Notes under the pieces: generated by a model | Databases searched by the model: none | Told to the model about the DNA's origin: nothing | What the model saw: the letters and a program-made list of their open reading frames with translations, nothing else | Part shown: piece after piece, positions 9,155 through 19,463 of the stretch | How positions within the stretch are numbered: position 1 is the first letter of the stretch | Layout of the letters: the number at the start of each line of letters is the position of its first letter | Position numbers and translations under genes: made by a program | Source: Collodictyon triciliatum | Lineage: Eukaryota; CRuMs | Assembly: GCA_043381765.1 (NCBI GenBank) | Contig: JBHJMP010000968.1 | Coordinates: 1-29,080, forward strand | DNA length: 29,080 nt | Reading direction: 5' to 3'

Positions 9155-10282
9155 AGCGACATCTAAGATTTAATAGAAAAAGGGAGGGATGGGTGAGTCG
9201 GCTTTGGGTGCTTTGTTAATGCAACAAAGTTTTATGCAGAGGAAATGCATGGACAAACAACAGCATGACACAGACTGTATGTTGAAAAACAAGGGATGAA
9301 GAAGTATGAAAGCTACGCACACTGCGGTGCTTTGTGATAGAATAAGGATGTCTGTGTAGAAAAGGTTGTATTCCTTTCTGCCGAGCGATCCATTTTGTTG
9401 AGCTGAAAGTTGATGTTCTCTGTCTGATTTTTAAGATATGTAAAATTCTTTTATTAGACCGAAAAAGAAAGACGCAACCAAGCACGTTGGAGGACTGTAG
9501 AGGAACACCTTTGATGAGGGCGTGCTGGGTTTGTGGGATAGAAAGAACATTTGCCGGTGGTATCATGAAGATGAAAATATGAAGGCGCTTAGGCAAGACG
9601 GGAGAGCAAAGGAGGTAGCCTCATTCTGCTTTTCGTATTAATGAATGCTGCTGGATGGAAGCCGATAAGTGCTTTATTTCCTAGGCACGAGCCCTTGATA
9701 ACCCATCTTTTGTAAGGGCCTGGATGCTACACGTAATTCGAATCCGAAGGTGATGTGGAATAAGGCGGCACTGTCGTGGCTTAGGCTATTGCATGTTACG
9801 TAGCCCTGGTAATCTGCCTGTCATTGGGCCGTGGTGATGGCGGTTGCGCGCATTTAGGCTCACCAATGCAACATCTGACGGAGTGGCACGACTCTTCGGC
9901 AAGATGTGACGTGGCTGGGCGTCACAACTCTATTACTCGGGATGCGGGTAATTAAAATTAGTATGGTATATAAGATTATGTTTAATAATACAGACGCATG
10001 TATTATGCTGTTTCTATAGTTTTTAATTTTTTTAATGATTTTACCATAATTTCCACAAATATGATTGCAGTCGGTTTAGAATGTCTCACGGCACACCTCA
10101 CATCTCCCTTCGTCTATTGTTGAGTTTTTAATATGTAATCGACATTACCTTACTAGAAGGAGTAAACCAACTGAAAGATTGGTAAACGTGGTCTGCTCGT
10201 ATCCAAGGTCTCACCACTTTTTTCGCAAAGATTGTGTTGTGGTGAAGGCTGCCAGGAAAGACCCAACAGCCTGTTTTTTTTT
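9155..10282. other. intergenic, no supported gene
   Basis: A 126-codon minus-strand open stretch (9216-9596) lacks motifs and splice context and is not called. The rest contains mixed-composition sequence (9600-9950), then AT-rich DNA with short T-runs. No tRNA or other RNA gene was recognised. Confidence 0.5.
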
Positions 10283-11167
10283 TTAGAGGAAAGGTGTATG
10301 CATTCTTTGAAGGATTAAAAGAACTTTGTTGAGTATACTTTTAGCCCTGTTAAAGGCCCTTGTCAAGAATACACTTTGTTTGCTTTCTGAGCGATTGCAT
10401 TCTTTACACATGAGACATCTATACGCACCTTTTTTTTGAATTTCCTTTCGGCTTCATATATTCCAGTCTTTTTCGCAGTTACAACACATCTTGGAGGTTC
10501 TAGATTCATTTACAATGACTGTTTCAAAACTCTTGGATAATATTTTTCGTAATTCTCTTCCAATTGCTGGCTTAAAATGGTTCACCTGACATTTTCTGCT
10601 CCAGTCTCCATACGCCAGTATAACATTCTTGCCAAATGCCTTTTCGATTCGGTCCATAAACAACAGTTATCTTCTTTTTGTATTAACATGCTGTCTCCAT
10701 CTCATCCCTCGAAAAGTTCCTTGTTCATAAAATGTGGATAATCCTATCTGGTATCTTGATTTCATAGATACATATTTTCGAAAATTTTTCATAATCGGCC
10801 GCGCATGAATTGCGTTTACTCAGTTCTATCTCTAAATCAATTAAAGATACTCTTAATGTCTCAAACTGCTGGTTCTCTCCAAAAGACATGAGACCAAAGG
10901 AAACAGCACTTTGTAAATCTGTTGCCATGCATATCCCTGAAGCGATGTACTTTTCTTTCTCGCGCAAGAGTATTTTGTGATTTTTAAGAGATTCGCTATC
11001 ATGTCTTGTTTGGTGTGCCGTGTAACGTGATTTCTTGTCTCATCCACCATGTAAACCAGATTAAACTTGCCTGCGCCCACTCCAACTTTCTTTTTTTTTC
11101 TTTTTTTTTTTATCGCTAATAAAGATAACTGCTCCTCGAAAAGTTCATCTATATAAAGAAATTCTTG
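10283..11167 (-). pseudogene. broken Fanzor (eukaryotic TnpB-like RNA-guided nuclease)
   Basis: Read right to left in several frames, pieces appear in Fanzor order. First LYIDELFEEQLSLLA, then VGVGAGKFNLVYMVDE (RuvC-I region, family form GVDPGK), then LIDLEIELSKRNSCAADYEK, FYEQGTFRGMRWRQHVNTKR, AFGKNVILAYGDWS, ETVIVNESRTSKMCCNCEKD (RuvC-II Glu and first zinc CxxC), YRCLMCKEC (second zinc pair) and FLTRAFNRAKSIL (RuvC-III, family form RDxNAAxNI). At least three frameshifts and two in-frame stops separate them. The RuvC-I Asp is Gly and the RuvC-III Asp is Ala, so the nuclease would be dead even without the breaks. Fanzors are carried by eukaryotic transposons and giant viruses. No flanking transposase or ends were recognised. 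Confidence 0.75.
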
Positions 11168-11301
11168 TATTTTTTTTTATTATATTTGAATAGTAGACCA
11201 GTCTACCGAGACAATGCCGCCACAACCATCCAGATAAATCTTAAAACTCCAAAACCTTGTGACACAAAACACGACGCAGTAAGGTTCTTCTGTGAGCAAA
11301 C

Positions 11302-11538
11302 ATGACGTGGTTTTCAAGGAGGTACGCTCCTGTCCAGGCCGGGAGCATTGATGGGACAGACACCGATCCTCACGATCGTGGTGTCATACGCGCTCTCTGC
11401 TCCAAATGTACTGCGCTCAATACCTGTGTTTCTCAGCTGTTTTCTCCCTCCGCACCCTCTGTCATTCGTTTGCTTGGCACTTTTATTCTTTATGTCTTTG
11501 TCTTTTCTTTTACTTCCTGAACATTATTTTTTGTTTTC

Positions 11539-11571
<33 letters not shown>

Positions 11572-11988
11572 CACCCGCCCAAATCTACCCATGGAGAGAC
11601 TGTCTGACTGTGTTTCAATTCATAAAGATGACGCAGGAAAGGATCCACGAGTGGGAGGCGATCCCTTCAACACCCTATTTGTTGGGCGTTTGGGATATAA
11701 TACAAAAGAAGAAGTCGTTCGAGAAACTTTTGAGAGATTCGGCCCTGTCAAGAGTATCACGATGGTTAAGGATTTTGGTTTGTGAACATAGAACATACAG
11801 TCACAATACAACACAATATAATACAATACAGCTCATATCCACCTCTTTCTCAAACCTTTTATTTTCATACATTCAAGTTTCAATCATTTATATTTTATTA
11901 TCAAAGTAACTGGCCTAAGCAAAGCTTCACATTCCAAAAATATTTTAAGAATTTGCGAAGATGCCAAGTGATATATATATTTATTTAG

Positions 11989-12071
<83 letters not shown>

Positions 12072-13211
12072 TTTGAAGCATCTATTTGAATTCATGTTTC
12101 TTAGTCAAAGTTCTTAGACAAAAAAATTTTAGTGACAGGACAGGCGAAAGGCTATTGTTTCGTTGAATTTATTTATGAGAAAGACATGCAAACTGCTTAC
12201 AAAGCTGTAGGCTTAATTCATGAATATTGTTATCTATGTCATTTTTATTTATTTTTAATATCGTGTTTGTACTTATGAGATGAGCTTAATTAAATTTTAA
12301 TATATCTTCAGGCCGGCAGAAACATGATTATTGACGGAAAGCCCGTGTTGGTCGATTATGAGAGGGAACGTGTAATGAAAGGATGGATTCCCCGCCGCCT
12401 GGGTGAGCTTATGATTTATTGAGAATGAAATCAAACAGTTCTGAATACCTAATTGATTGTGTAAAGTTATAAACACCAGCCAAATCGAATGAATAAACCC
12501 GTGAAAAATTAGAGGGTATCAGGCACATATCCCACGCGTTTATCATGAAGTAACTGGTAGATACATACGTAAATTTTGCATATTTATGTTATTGCAGGCG
12601 GTGGTATTGGTGGCCGAAAAGAATCTGGGCAGCTTCGATTCGGTGGAAGGGACCGTCCATTCAAGCTACCATTGTAACAAATTGTATTTCCAGAAATTAT
12701 TGGTCCATTGTTTTTCACTATTAGTATAGAGAATAATCTTACTATATGTAAATAATATAATTATAAGTAGAGGAGAGTTGCCACATAGCTATGCCATGCA
12801 TTTCATGAGACTATCTCAATAAAGGCTAATAAAGTATTATCTCAACTAACCAATCATTCTTACAAAAAAAGAGACAAACAATTACTCCCCGAAGATGCTA
12901 TGCTCTTTCAAGATCACCCATGGGAAGAATCAATTCGGGACGCTCGCACATACCCGTTTCGAGAAGGAAACAATCTTTTGGAAAAAGGCACAAACAAAGA
13001 AACTCATAGGGACACAAATAGAGACAGAGACAGAGACAGAGACAGAGACAGAGATAGAGACAGAGACAGAGATAGAGACAGAGACAGAGACAGAGACAGA
13101 GACAGAGACAGAGACAGAGACAGAGACAGAGACAGAGACAGAGACAGAGACAGAGACAGAGATAGAGACAGAGGCAGGGGCAGAGACGAATACTGGAGAC
13201 AACAAAAATAA
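11302..13211 (+). CDS. SNRNP35: U11/U12 small nuclear ribonucleoprotein 35 kDa protein
   Basis: Exons 11302-11407, 11628-11777, 12133-12206, 12312-12402, 12598-12673 and 12872-13211 join in phase to give 278 residues (human protein about 246). The N-terminus [20 protein letters not shown] is the family signature. One RRM follows: [20 protein letters not shown] (RNP2 LFVGRL), [13 protein letters not shown] (RNP1 KGYCFVEF) and [20 protein letters not shown]. The diagnostic block [20 protein letters not shown] then [10 protein letters not shown] ends the conserved part. The tail is a long Arg-Asp dipeptide repeat, typical of 35K and U1-70K proteins. It belongs to the U11/U12 di-snRNP that recognises U12-type 5' splice sites, acting in the nucleus. 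The last exon is the least sure: the exon-5 frame would otherwise stop immediately at 12674-12676, and the acceptor at 12870-12871 has a poor pyrimidine tract. Confidence 0.88.
11539..11571. repeat. T13A20 palindrome in an intron
   Basis: A T-run passes directly into an A-run inside the first intron of the U11/U12-35K gene. It has the same structure as the tract at 7639-7678. Confidence 0.9.
11989..12074. repeat. TTTA microsatellite
   Basis: About twenty tandem TTTA (ATTT) units lie in the second intron of the U11/U12-35K gene (11778-12132). Confidence 0.95.
13018..13183. repeat. GACAGA repeat encoding an Arg-Asp tail
   Basis: Near-perfect GACAGA units, with a few GATAGA variants, run through the last exon of the U11/U12-35K gene. 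In the coding frame they give the RD dipeptide repeat; another frame reads as Glu-Thr repeats, which has no biological meaning here. Confidence 0.95.
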
Positions 13212-13385
13212 AGAGCCTTGGGTCACATTTTTATTTGTCTATGATTATTGTGGTTGGTGAGTTATGGTCTTGGTTTCATAGGCTTTGTTTACACGGCAGC
13301 TGCTTTAGAGTCGGGAGGACTGGGAAGCATCATTGAGGAATTGAACCATCAGGCGCCATTCCCAAAGGTTTGACTCTGCTTGAAT

Positions 13386-13444
13386 AAGATGACTGAGCCT
13401 ATCTTTAAATCGAATAAAGGAGAAAAAAAAAAAGATGACTGAGC
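13386..13444 (+). mobile_element. ultra-short retro-insertion, copy 1
   Basis: The 13-bp direct repeat AAGATGACTGAGC occurs at 13386-13398 and 13432-13444. Between them lie 33 bp: CTATCTTTAAATCGAATAAA, then GGAG and nine A. The core is shared with copies at 15452-15530 and 17976-18030. A-tail plus target-site duplication fits target-primed reverse transcription of a severely 5'-truncated RNA 3' end. Confidence 0.75.
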
Positions 13445-13847
13445 GTGTATTTTTCTCTCCCTCAGCATTATTTCACTATCATATTTTTTTCATGTCTGAG
13501 TTGTGGAGAACGTGAAGGTGGAGCGGAATAGCACTGAGAGAAAAAAAAAACTTTGTTTGGTACCGTCTTGTCTCATCTAACAACCTTACGAGCGTAAAAC
13601 AGGACAACACAAACCTGGCCCTCATCCCATAAAGGATATATCCAAATGCGGATTTCATCACGTGCTTGGGCGTTTTGTTTTCCTTCATCCTGAAGCATCG
13701 AAGCGGCCTCTTTGTTCCGGCCAGCAAGCAAGGAAGGACCCGGAGAAGACAGAGCAAGCACGTTTAGCCTCTATGAGCGCAAAAGACAATCTACCAACAA
13801 TGAACTACCGAGCTAATATTTCTTTTCACTCTTTTTTCATTACGTTT

Positions 13848-13918
13848 CTTCTTTTCTTTTTCTTTTTCTTTTTCTTTTTCTTTTTCTTTTTCTTTTTCTT
13901 TTTCTTTTTCTTTTTCTT
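13848..13918. repeat. CTTTTT microsatellite upstream of the TPR gene
   Basis: About eleven CTTTTT units end roughly 43 bp before the proposed start codon of the TPR gene. It may lie in the promoter or 5' untranslated region. Confidence 0.9.
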
Positions 13919-13961
13919 GCTTCGTTCGTGTTGCCGATAGCTAGGCTATTTCCCCAGCATA

Positions 13962-16399
13962 ATGCTCTGTCCGTTGCGCCCGAGTCTCGTTTTTTTCCAG
14001 CGAGAAACAACAATTGCAGCGCGGCGCTCGCTGTCGAGCCAAACTGGTTCTGCCCCAACGCGGCCCCTCATTTCCTGGATCCAGGAGGCCTTCTCCAGCG
14101 CGAAAGATTCACAGGTAAAACCACTCTCCTATGCTCTCTGTGAACCATACGTGATTAGCGACATCATTGATCCATCATTGTCTGAGGTCTTTATGATACC
14201 TCCATTAGTCGAGCTATCCAACTAAAAACAAACACAAACAAACAAACAAACAAACAAACAAACAAACAAACAAACAAACAAACAAACAAACAAACAAACA
14301 AACAAACAAGCAAATAAATGTACAAACGGGAGTATATTATTAAACGAAGCACCATCTTTAAATAGCAAATTAAATGGGTGTTAAATCCTTTACTTGTATG
14401 CTCACAGGACGAACTGCGCTTCCGATTGGAACAGGCATGCTATCTACANNNNNNNNNNNNNNNNNNNNNNNNNNNNNNNNNNNNNNNNNNNNNNNNNNNN
14501 NNNNNNNNNNNNNNNNNNNNNNNNNNNNNNNNNNNNNNNNNNNNNNNNNNNNNNNNNNNNNNNNNNNNNNNNNNNNNNNNNNNNNNNNNNNNNNNNNNNN
14601 NNNNNNNNNNNNNNNNNNNNNNNNNNNNNNNNNNNNNNNNNNNNNNNNNNNNNNNNNNNNNNNNNNNNNNNNNNNNNNNNNNNNNNNNNNNNNNNNNNNN
14701 NNNNNNNNNNNNNNNNNNNNNNNNNNNNNNNNNNNNNNNNNNNNNNNNNNNNNNNNNNNNNNNNNNNNNNNNNNNNNNNNNNNNNNNNNNNNNNNNNNNN
14801 NNNNNNNNNNNNNNNNNNNNNNNNNNNNNNNNNNNNNNNNNNNNNNNNNNNNNNNNNNNNNNNNNNNNNNNNNNNNNNNNNNNNNNNNNNNNNNNNNNNN
14901 NNNNNNNNNNNNNNNNNNNNNNNNNNNNNNNNNNNNNNNNNNNNNNNNNNNNNNNNNNNNNNNNNNNNNNNNNNNNNNNNNNNNNNNNNNNNNNNNNNNN
15001 NNNNNNNNNNNNNNNNNNNNNNNNNNNNNNNNNNNNNNNNNNNNNNNNNNNNNNNNNNNNNNNNNNNNNNNNNNNNNNNNNNNNNNNNNNNNNNNNNNNN
15101 NNNNNNNNNNNNNNNNNNNNNNNNNNNNNNNNNNNNNNNTATTATTTCACCAACTATTCCAACGTAGAAAGAGGCGAAAACGATAGTTCCCTTCGCCATT
15201 TCATCAAGCATCTGCGCAGCCGACTTCCTTTTGTGGGGAAACCGAGGCAATCAAGTAGAAGCAGTATTAAACCCAGTTCTCCAGACTATGAAAGCTGAAA
15301 TACATGACGAAGTGTCACAAGGTACTGTGCTTTCCACTCTTTGCTATACTTTCTAGGACGATATTGACACTCCACAACTTTGTCACTCGGTTAGAATGTG
15401 CATGTAAAATTTTGAAGGCCATGTCATTGCCTTCTTTGTGGACCTGTATAGCTAAACCAAACAAATTTTTTTTCCCCTTTATTCGATTCAAAGTGTCGAG
15501 GAAAGTTTTTGATCATTCTAAACCAAACAATATTGCTATTAACAAAAAGAATAAATGAAAAAATAACAGCATTGATTCTAAGCCGGTTTGGGGCGGGCTT
15601 GGTGTGTGGGCACAAATATCAAGAATCACAAACAGTGTTTGAAGATAGCCTTGAATTGCTCAAGAAAGATAAAGATTCCTTCTGTAGGCATTCTGTTTAT
15701 CATGAAACACGGGCCAAAAATCCCACATATTACCCTTACATTCTTGTCCTACCTTTATTCGCCTCTTTCCCTCACATTCAAATCCAACCTTAGTGCTTCC
15801 GCCCACCGCACAGGAAATGGGGCATAACTACTACAAGAATACATTCATAGCCTGTGAAGTCCTATCATTCCTTGGCGAAAAGGCCATCATCGAGGAAAAA
15901 TACGATTATGCCGAAAAATACTATACGTTTTCTCTCAAAGGCGTGGAAAAGGAGGCATCTGCACAGAAGTCCCGACAGCCACATTGGAAGTCTCTTCAAG
16001 CGAAAGTGTGTCTGTTACATCTTCATCTTATTCTAGACATCCAACCCAAAGAAAGTCCGCGGGAAAGCAAACAAAGTTGTTTTACCAGCTAAAATGATTC
16101 GATACGGTGGTAGAACCTACACGGGCTGGCCCGAATCTATACACACCAGCGCAACCCCATCATATCCGAAGGACTCTACCGCAATGCAATCCAACAATAC
16201 GAGGAGGCCTTCTCTGCCAACGACTGGCGCCTCCTACCCGTCATGAGGTATGAACGGTTCTGGATGGATTGGTTAAATATCTATATCTGATGCTCGTATG
16301 TACATACGCATGTTTTGATTTCATTTTGGGCCGATGCTTGCCTTTGAAGATAACTTCGGCAGTCACTCGGCGTTCCTTCGATAAGAAAGAGAGAAAGAG

Positions 16400-16437
<38 letters not shown>

Positions 16438-16840
16438 GACAATTTGTAATACAACAATCGAACATAGGGATTTTTTGTCGATGTTGAAAGCCTCCTCTAA
16501 AAGAAGTACAGCTTTGTTGGAGAAGAGAATTGCCCAAGTATCTGAATTCAATGAACAGAAGACATAGAAAAATAAAAAGGACAATATTATAATATTGACT
16601 CGTGTCACGTGAGTATTTGTGTTTAGGTAAATAGAGTTGTGTTTAACGTTGGTGTGGTCCATTCTCAACTGATCGATTTTTTCTTCATGTATAGCGATTT
16701 AATTCATATTAACCCCTGGTATCAGAGATTTCCGAGAACAGAGCGTCATTCAACGCTTGGAACACAATGATATGGGTATATTAAGTAAAAGAGTTGATAG
16801 AGAAAGTAGAAAGGTTCAGTCGCTCATCTTTTTAACTTGA
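13962..16840 (+). CDS. TPR-repeat protein with a mitochondrial-type presequence (partly in gap)
   Basis: Exons: 13962-14114, 14408 into the gap, 15168-15321, 15570-15683, 15794-16005, 16114-16247 and 16726-16840; all visible joins after the gap agree in phase. The N-terminus is Arg/Ser-rich and acid-free at first (LRPSLVF, then TIAARRSLSSQ), as in matrix-targeting presequences. After the gap, helix-turn-helix repeats of TPR type appear: ALILSRFGAGLVCGHKYQES plus TVFEDSLELLKK, then GEKAIIEEKYDYAEKYYTFS, then HGLARIYTHQRNPIISEGLY plus RNAIQQYEEAF. The C-terminus ends KVQSLIFLT. TPR proteins are scaffolds. The combination recalls mitochondrial TPR factors such as TTC19, but the identity is not established. 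The exon(s) in 14449-15139 are missing, and the 15570 acceptor could instead be at 15583. The gene is convergent with VPS26. Confidence 0.68.
14227..14309. repeat. CAAA microsatellite
   Basis: About twenty CAAA units lie in the first intron of the TPR gene. Confidence 0.95.
14449..15139. other. assembly gap (691 N)
   Basis: Unknown bases interrupt the TPR gene. Exon 2 (14408 onward) runs into the gap, so coding sequence is lost there. Confidence 1.
15452..15530 (-). mobile_element. ultra-short retro-insertion, copy 2
   Basis: The 13-bp direct repeat CTAAACCAAACAA (15452-15464 and 15518-15530) flanks a 53-bp insert. Read on the minus strand, the insert ends CACTTTGAATCGAATAAAGG, then GG and eight A. 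It is the longest copy and so shows more of the parent 3' end. It lies in an intron of the TPR gene, antisense to it. Confidence 0.78.
16384..16437. repeat. GAAA microsatellite
   Basis: A purine-rich tandem GAAA tract lies in the last intron of the TPR gene (16248-16725). Confidence 0.95.
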
Positions 16841-17074
16841 AAAAGAAAGGACAAGCTCTTGAGTAATAAAAAAAAATCCTGAGAAAGAAAAAACAGTTTG
16901 GCATGAAAGGAAGAAAATTATTGTGAAGGGGCGATATAGGGTGTCCTGTTGTAGTAGAAATGTCAGAGAATGCCGTAAATAGTTAAGATATCTTATAAGT
17001 CAAGTATGGAAAAGGTAAGTGGCTGTTAAAACAACCAAGGTTTCCATTGAGATGAAAAAAATGAAGAAAAATAT

Positions 17075-18847
17075 TTACATTTCGCGTCTCCACATGCTAA
17101 TTTCCTGCTGTTTGAAATAGCGACGGTCGTCTTCGTCGATGATGACAAGATTTAGATAGTACCGAACAGAGAACCGGCTGCCAACATTTCTAAATGTCGG
17201 GGACATGTTGTATGCACTCAGATACAGTCTGATCGGAATGGACTCTCCTTGTTAAGATTCAACCATATTATTTCTCTTTTCAACTTGCACTAATTTAATG
17301 TTTTATGACAAACTTCTGTAATGAAAAAGAGACCACAATTTGGATGCATTTGATGACGTGACAAAGTATAGACCTCTAACTGGCGCACCATCCATAATTT
17401 CATATTTTGCCATGGTTTCGTTTTCATTGAAGACGTTTGCACCTGCTCCATTTCCATGACACCAGATAATATGTTTAAATCGAATAAAAGTTGTAACTTA
17501 GGGGAAGAAGGAACAAAAATCGTTACCAAAGAGTGCGTATACTATAATTGGATGATTCACAATCCAATGTGAAAAAAATACTGAACTACACAAGATTACC
17601 GGAACCAGTGGATTCACGTTTGATGATTCCTACTTCCATGTGCTTTATCTTGATACGAACGAGCAAGAAATAGACCTTCCCGACGACAATGTCTTTGAGG
17701 TGGAACCTTGGAATTATTATTCACCGTTTTTAGAAGAGGAAAAAAAAAAAGAGAAAATCACCTGAGGTCCCAAAAAAAAAACTTTGGGGTACGTACTTTG
17801 AGCGATTGTATTCAAACTCAATATGGAGACAATCCTCTATACCAACTTCCATTTTAATGGAATTATTGATTTCTGGCTCTGAGGTTGTGTTTTGAATCCA
17901 GACGTCTTGCTCCTTTACTATATTAGTGTTGAAACTTCTGAGGATTGTCAGGCGGAGAACATATCTGCAGGTTGTTTTGAATTAATATTTTTTTCCTTTA
18001 TTCGATTCAAAGTGCTTTGAATTAATATTTAAATTAATGGAGAGAGACTTTGTTTTCACATTTTATTTTTATTATGAATTCAATATGATCTTCAGCAATT
18101 TAGATTGCAAATCCAAGTCTCGAATAAGTGGATATGTATGAAAGCCGGAACCTGAGCCTGGCATTTATTCCGTTATACGACTCGTGCTGACGTTCACCGG
18201 AGCCGAACTCAAAGTTAAAAACCTTGGATTCTGCCAATATTCCAGGAGATGCCAACTCGCGCACAGTCGTGGTGAATTCGTAGTGGTTTGTTCGATCATA
18301 GAATAACTCTAACATAATACAAGAGTTTGTTGAAATGATTACATATATTTTCCATTCATAAAACAAACCAAAGTGTTGACAGCAACACGTGCAACAATGA
18401 TCGGAAACTATAATTAAATACTCACCAACTAGGGAAATACGGATATATGTTACAAACCTATCTGCCCAACCAACTCGAGGCGGATCCCAACGTGTTCGAT
18501 CTTCTTTCCAGGGTTGAGAATAACTGAAACGCGACCAGTGATTTTGTCATTGCTGTGGTAAAGAGGGAGGATATCCTTCCCGTCGGTGCGGACAGCCTCA
18601 TACTTCTGGGTGTGTGGCTTATCGAACGCATCCTCAAAGTCGAAGTTGATGCGGTACGAGGACGAGCCAGAGCCGAAGCCAAAGAGCGACTGGACGAGAG
18701 AGTCAATCAAGTCAAGAGTGGAAAATAAAGAAAAAGGAGGAGGGGGAGTAGGAGGCTGACGATCCAACCTCTAGCACCAGAGGAAAAGCCCTCCAGAGAA
18801 TGACGCAAGAGCTTTCAAAGGTTGCTTTGTCAACTTTAACTCACCAT
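17075..18847 (-). CDS. VPS26: VPS26, retromer complex subunit
   Basis: Exons (minus): 18845-18847, 18458-18689, 18152-18308, 17797-17964, 17600-17706, 17374-17442, 17075-17247. All phases agree and give 302 residues, the normal length. The arrestin-like fold is followed throughout: SLFGFGSGSSSYRINFDFED, GKKIEHVGIRLELVGQIELF, YDRTNHYEFTTTVRELASPG, then FEFGSGERQHESYNGINARL, then FHLKDIVVGKVYFLLVRIKI, then YEIMDGAPVRGESIPIRLYL, and the C-terminal RFSVRYYLNLVIIDEDDRRY with FKQQEISMWRREM. VPS26 pairs with VPS35 and VPS29 to recycle cargo from endosomes to Golgi or plasma membrane. The start codon is the last three bases of exon 1, directly before GTGAGT; the open frame continues upstream to 19174 but that part looks like leader, since the family begins near this Met. 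Two introns carry copies of the short insertion family. Confidence 0.95.
17473..17490 (+). mobile_element. possible decayed copy 4 of the short insertion family
   Basis: TTTAAATCGAATAAA is identical over 15 bp to copy 1. There is no A-tail and no clear flanking repeat, so it may be an old copy. It lies in the VPS26 intron 17443-17599. Confidence 0.4.
17976..18030 (-). mobile_element. ultra-short retro-insertion, copy 3 (25-bp insert)
   Basis: The 15-bp direct repeat TTTGAATTAATATTT (17976-17990 and 18016-18030) flanks a 25-bp insert. On the minus strand the insert reads GCACTTTGAATCGAATAAAG, then G and AAAA. It lies in a VPS26 intron in the sense direction, 11 bp from the 3' splice acceptor side of the exon ending at 17964. 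Confidence 0.78.
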
Positions 18848-19463
18848 AGCAAGGCGGATCAGAAGCGACCGACGCTTGAAGGTGGAACTAGTGGTGGATG
18901 AACTTAGAAGTCTGTAATATTCACGTGCGTCTTCAAACGCAACCCCCACCGCGAATGAGATCACTGACAATGGGAAAAAGACTCTGCCCCTGACGTGTCT
19001 CGCAAAAGATGAATCAGCTTTTCCAAAGGGATCTGTAAACGCGGTGAAGGTGCTGGTTTGTCCTTTCAGAAAACATGATCGGCGTCGTGAAAGTCTTGGC
19101 AACCCCGCGAGCCACTCTCCGCACAGACCACTGACTACATTAGCATGAAATGCTCCCAGAGCTATCGACCACACCTGCCGCTTCTCTGGTCAGGTGTACC
19201 TTGCCGCTGCTGCAATGACCGTCAACACGACCTGCTATCGTTACCGCAGAGAAGCGCTCAATCTATTTCCATTTATGGTATCCAAATATGGTATGTGTGA
19301 GTAACACTCCTAAGGAGCGCCGGCGCTTCGCTCTGAAAGTACGGTGCCTTGTTGAGTTTTTCAAGCAAGTCAAGGAAGCGGTACAGGTTGGGGATATTGT
19401 AGGGTTCGAGACTCGTTTATGGGCGACCGGACAGTGTACAGAGGGAAGCGTGAGTGAACACCT
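18848..19463. other. spacer between VPS26 and RPL9
   Basis: This holds the VPS26 leader and promoter side and the RPL9 3' flank. A minus-strand open frame reaches 19174 in the VPS26 frame but resembles no VPS26 extension. Nothing else is supported. Confidence 0.5.

Larger units (their letters stand above)
13212..13961. other. intergenic, including one short retro-insertion
   Basis: This holds the 3' flank of the U11/U12-35K gene, a TSD-flanked insertion (13386-13444) and the promoter side of the TPR gene. Two protein-like scraps (plus, 13282-13372; minus, 13573-13761) could be lone exons, but neither connects in phase to anything. Confidence 0.4.

Noticed and set aside
9216-9596. 126-codon minus-strand frame
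   Set aside because: No recognisable domain, no splice link to the SET-ARID gene, and Ser/His-rich composition as in random sequence.
9735-9760. tRNA T-arm-like TTCGAATCC
   Set aside because: No matching acceptor, D or anticodon stems could be found around it.
12895-13260. Glu-Thr repeat protein in a second frame of the GACAGA array
   Set aside because: It is a shadow frame of the Arg-Asp tail of the U11/U12-35K gene; only the RD frame joins to the conserved exons.
13282-13372. Plus-strand exon-like stretch reading ESGGLGSIIEELNHQAPFPK
   Set aside because: It looks protein-like and has an AG before it, but no neighbouring exon joins in phase and the family is not recognised.
13573-13761. 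Minus-strand stretch reading LLAGRNKEAASMLQDEGKQN
   Set aside because: Open on one side only, no partner exon, and it opposes the TPR gene promoter. Left unannotated.
14374-15298. Long open frames spanning the first assembly gap
   Set aside because: They are open only because unknown bases were read through; no coding claim can be made inside the gap.
18848-19174. N-terminal extension of VPS26 (open frame to 19174)
   Set aside because: VPS26 proteins start close to the FGFG motif; the upstream residues match nothing in the family and are better explained as leader.
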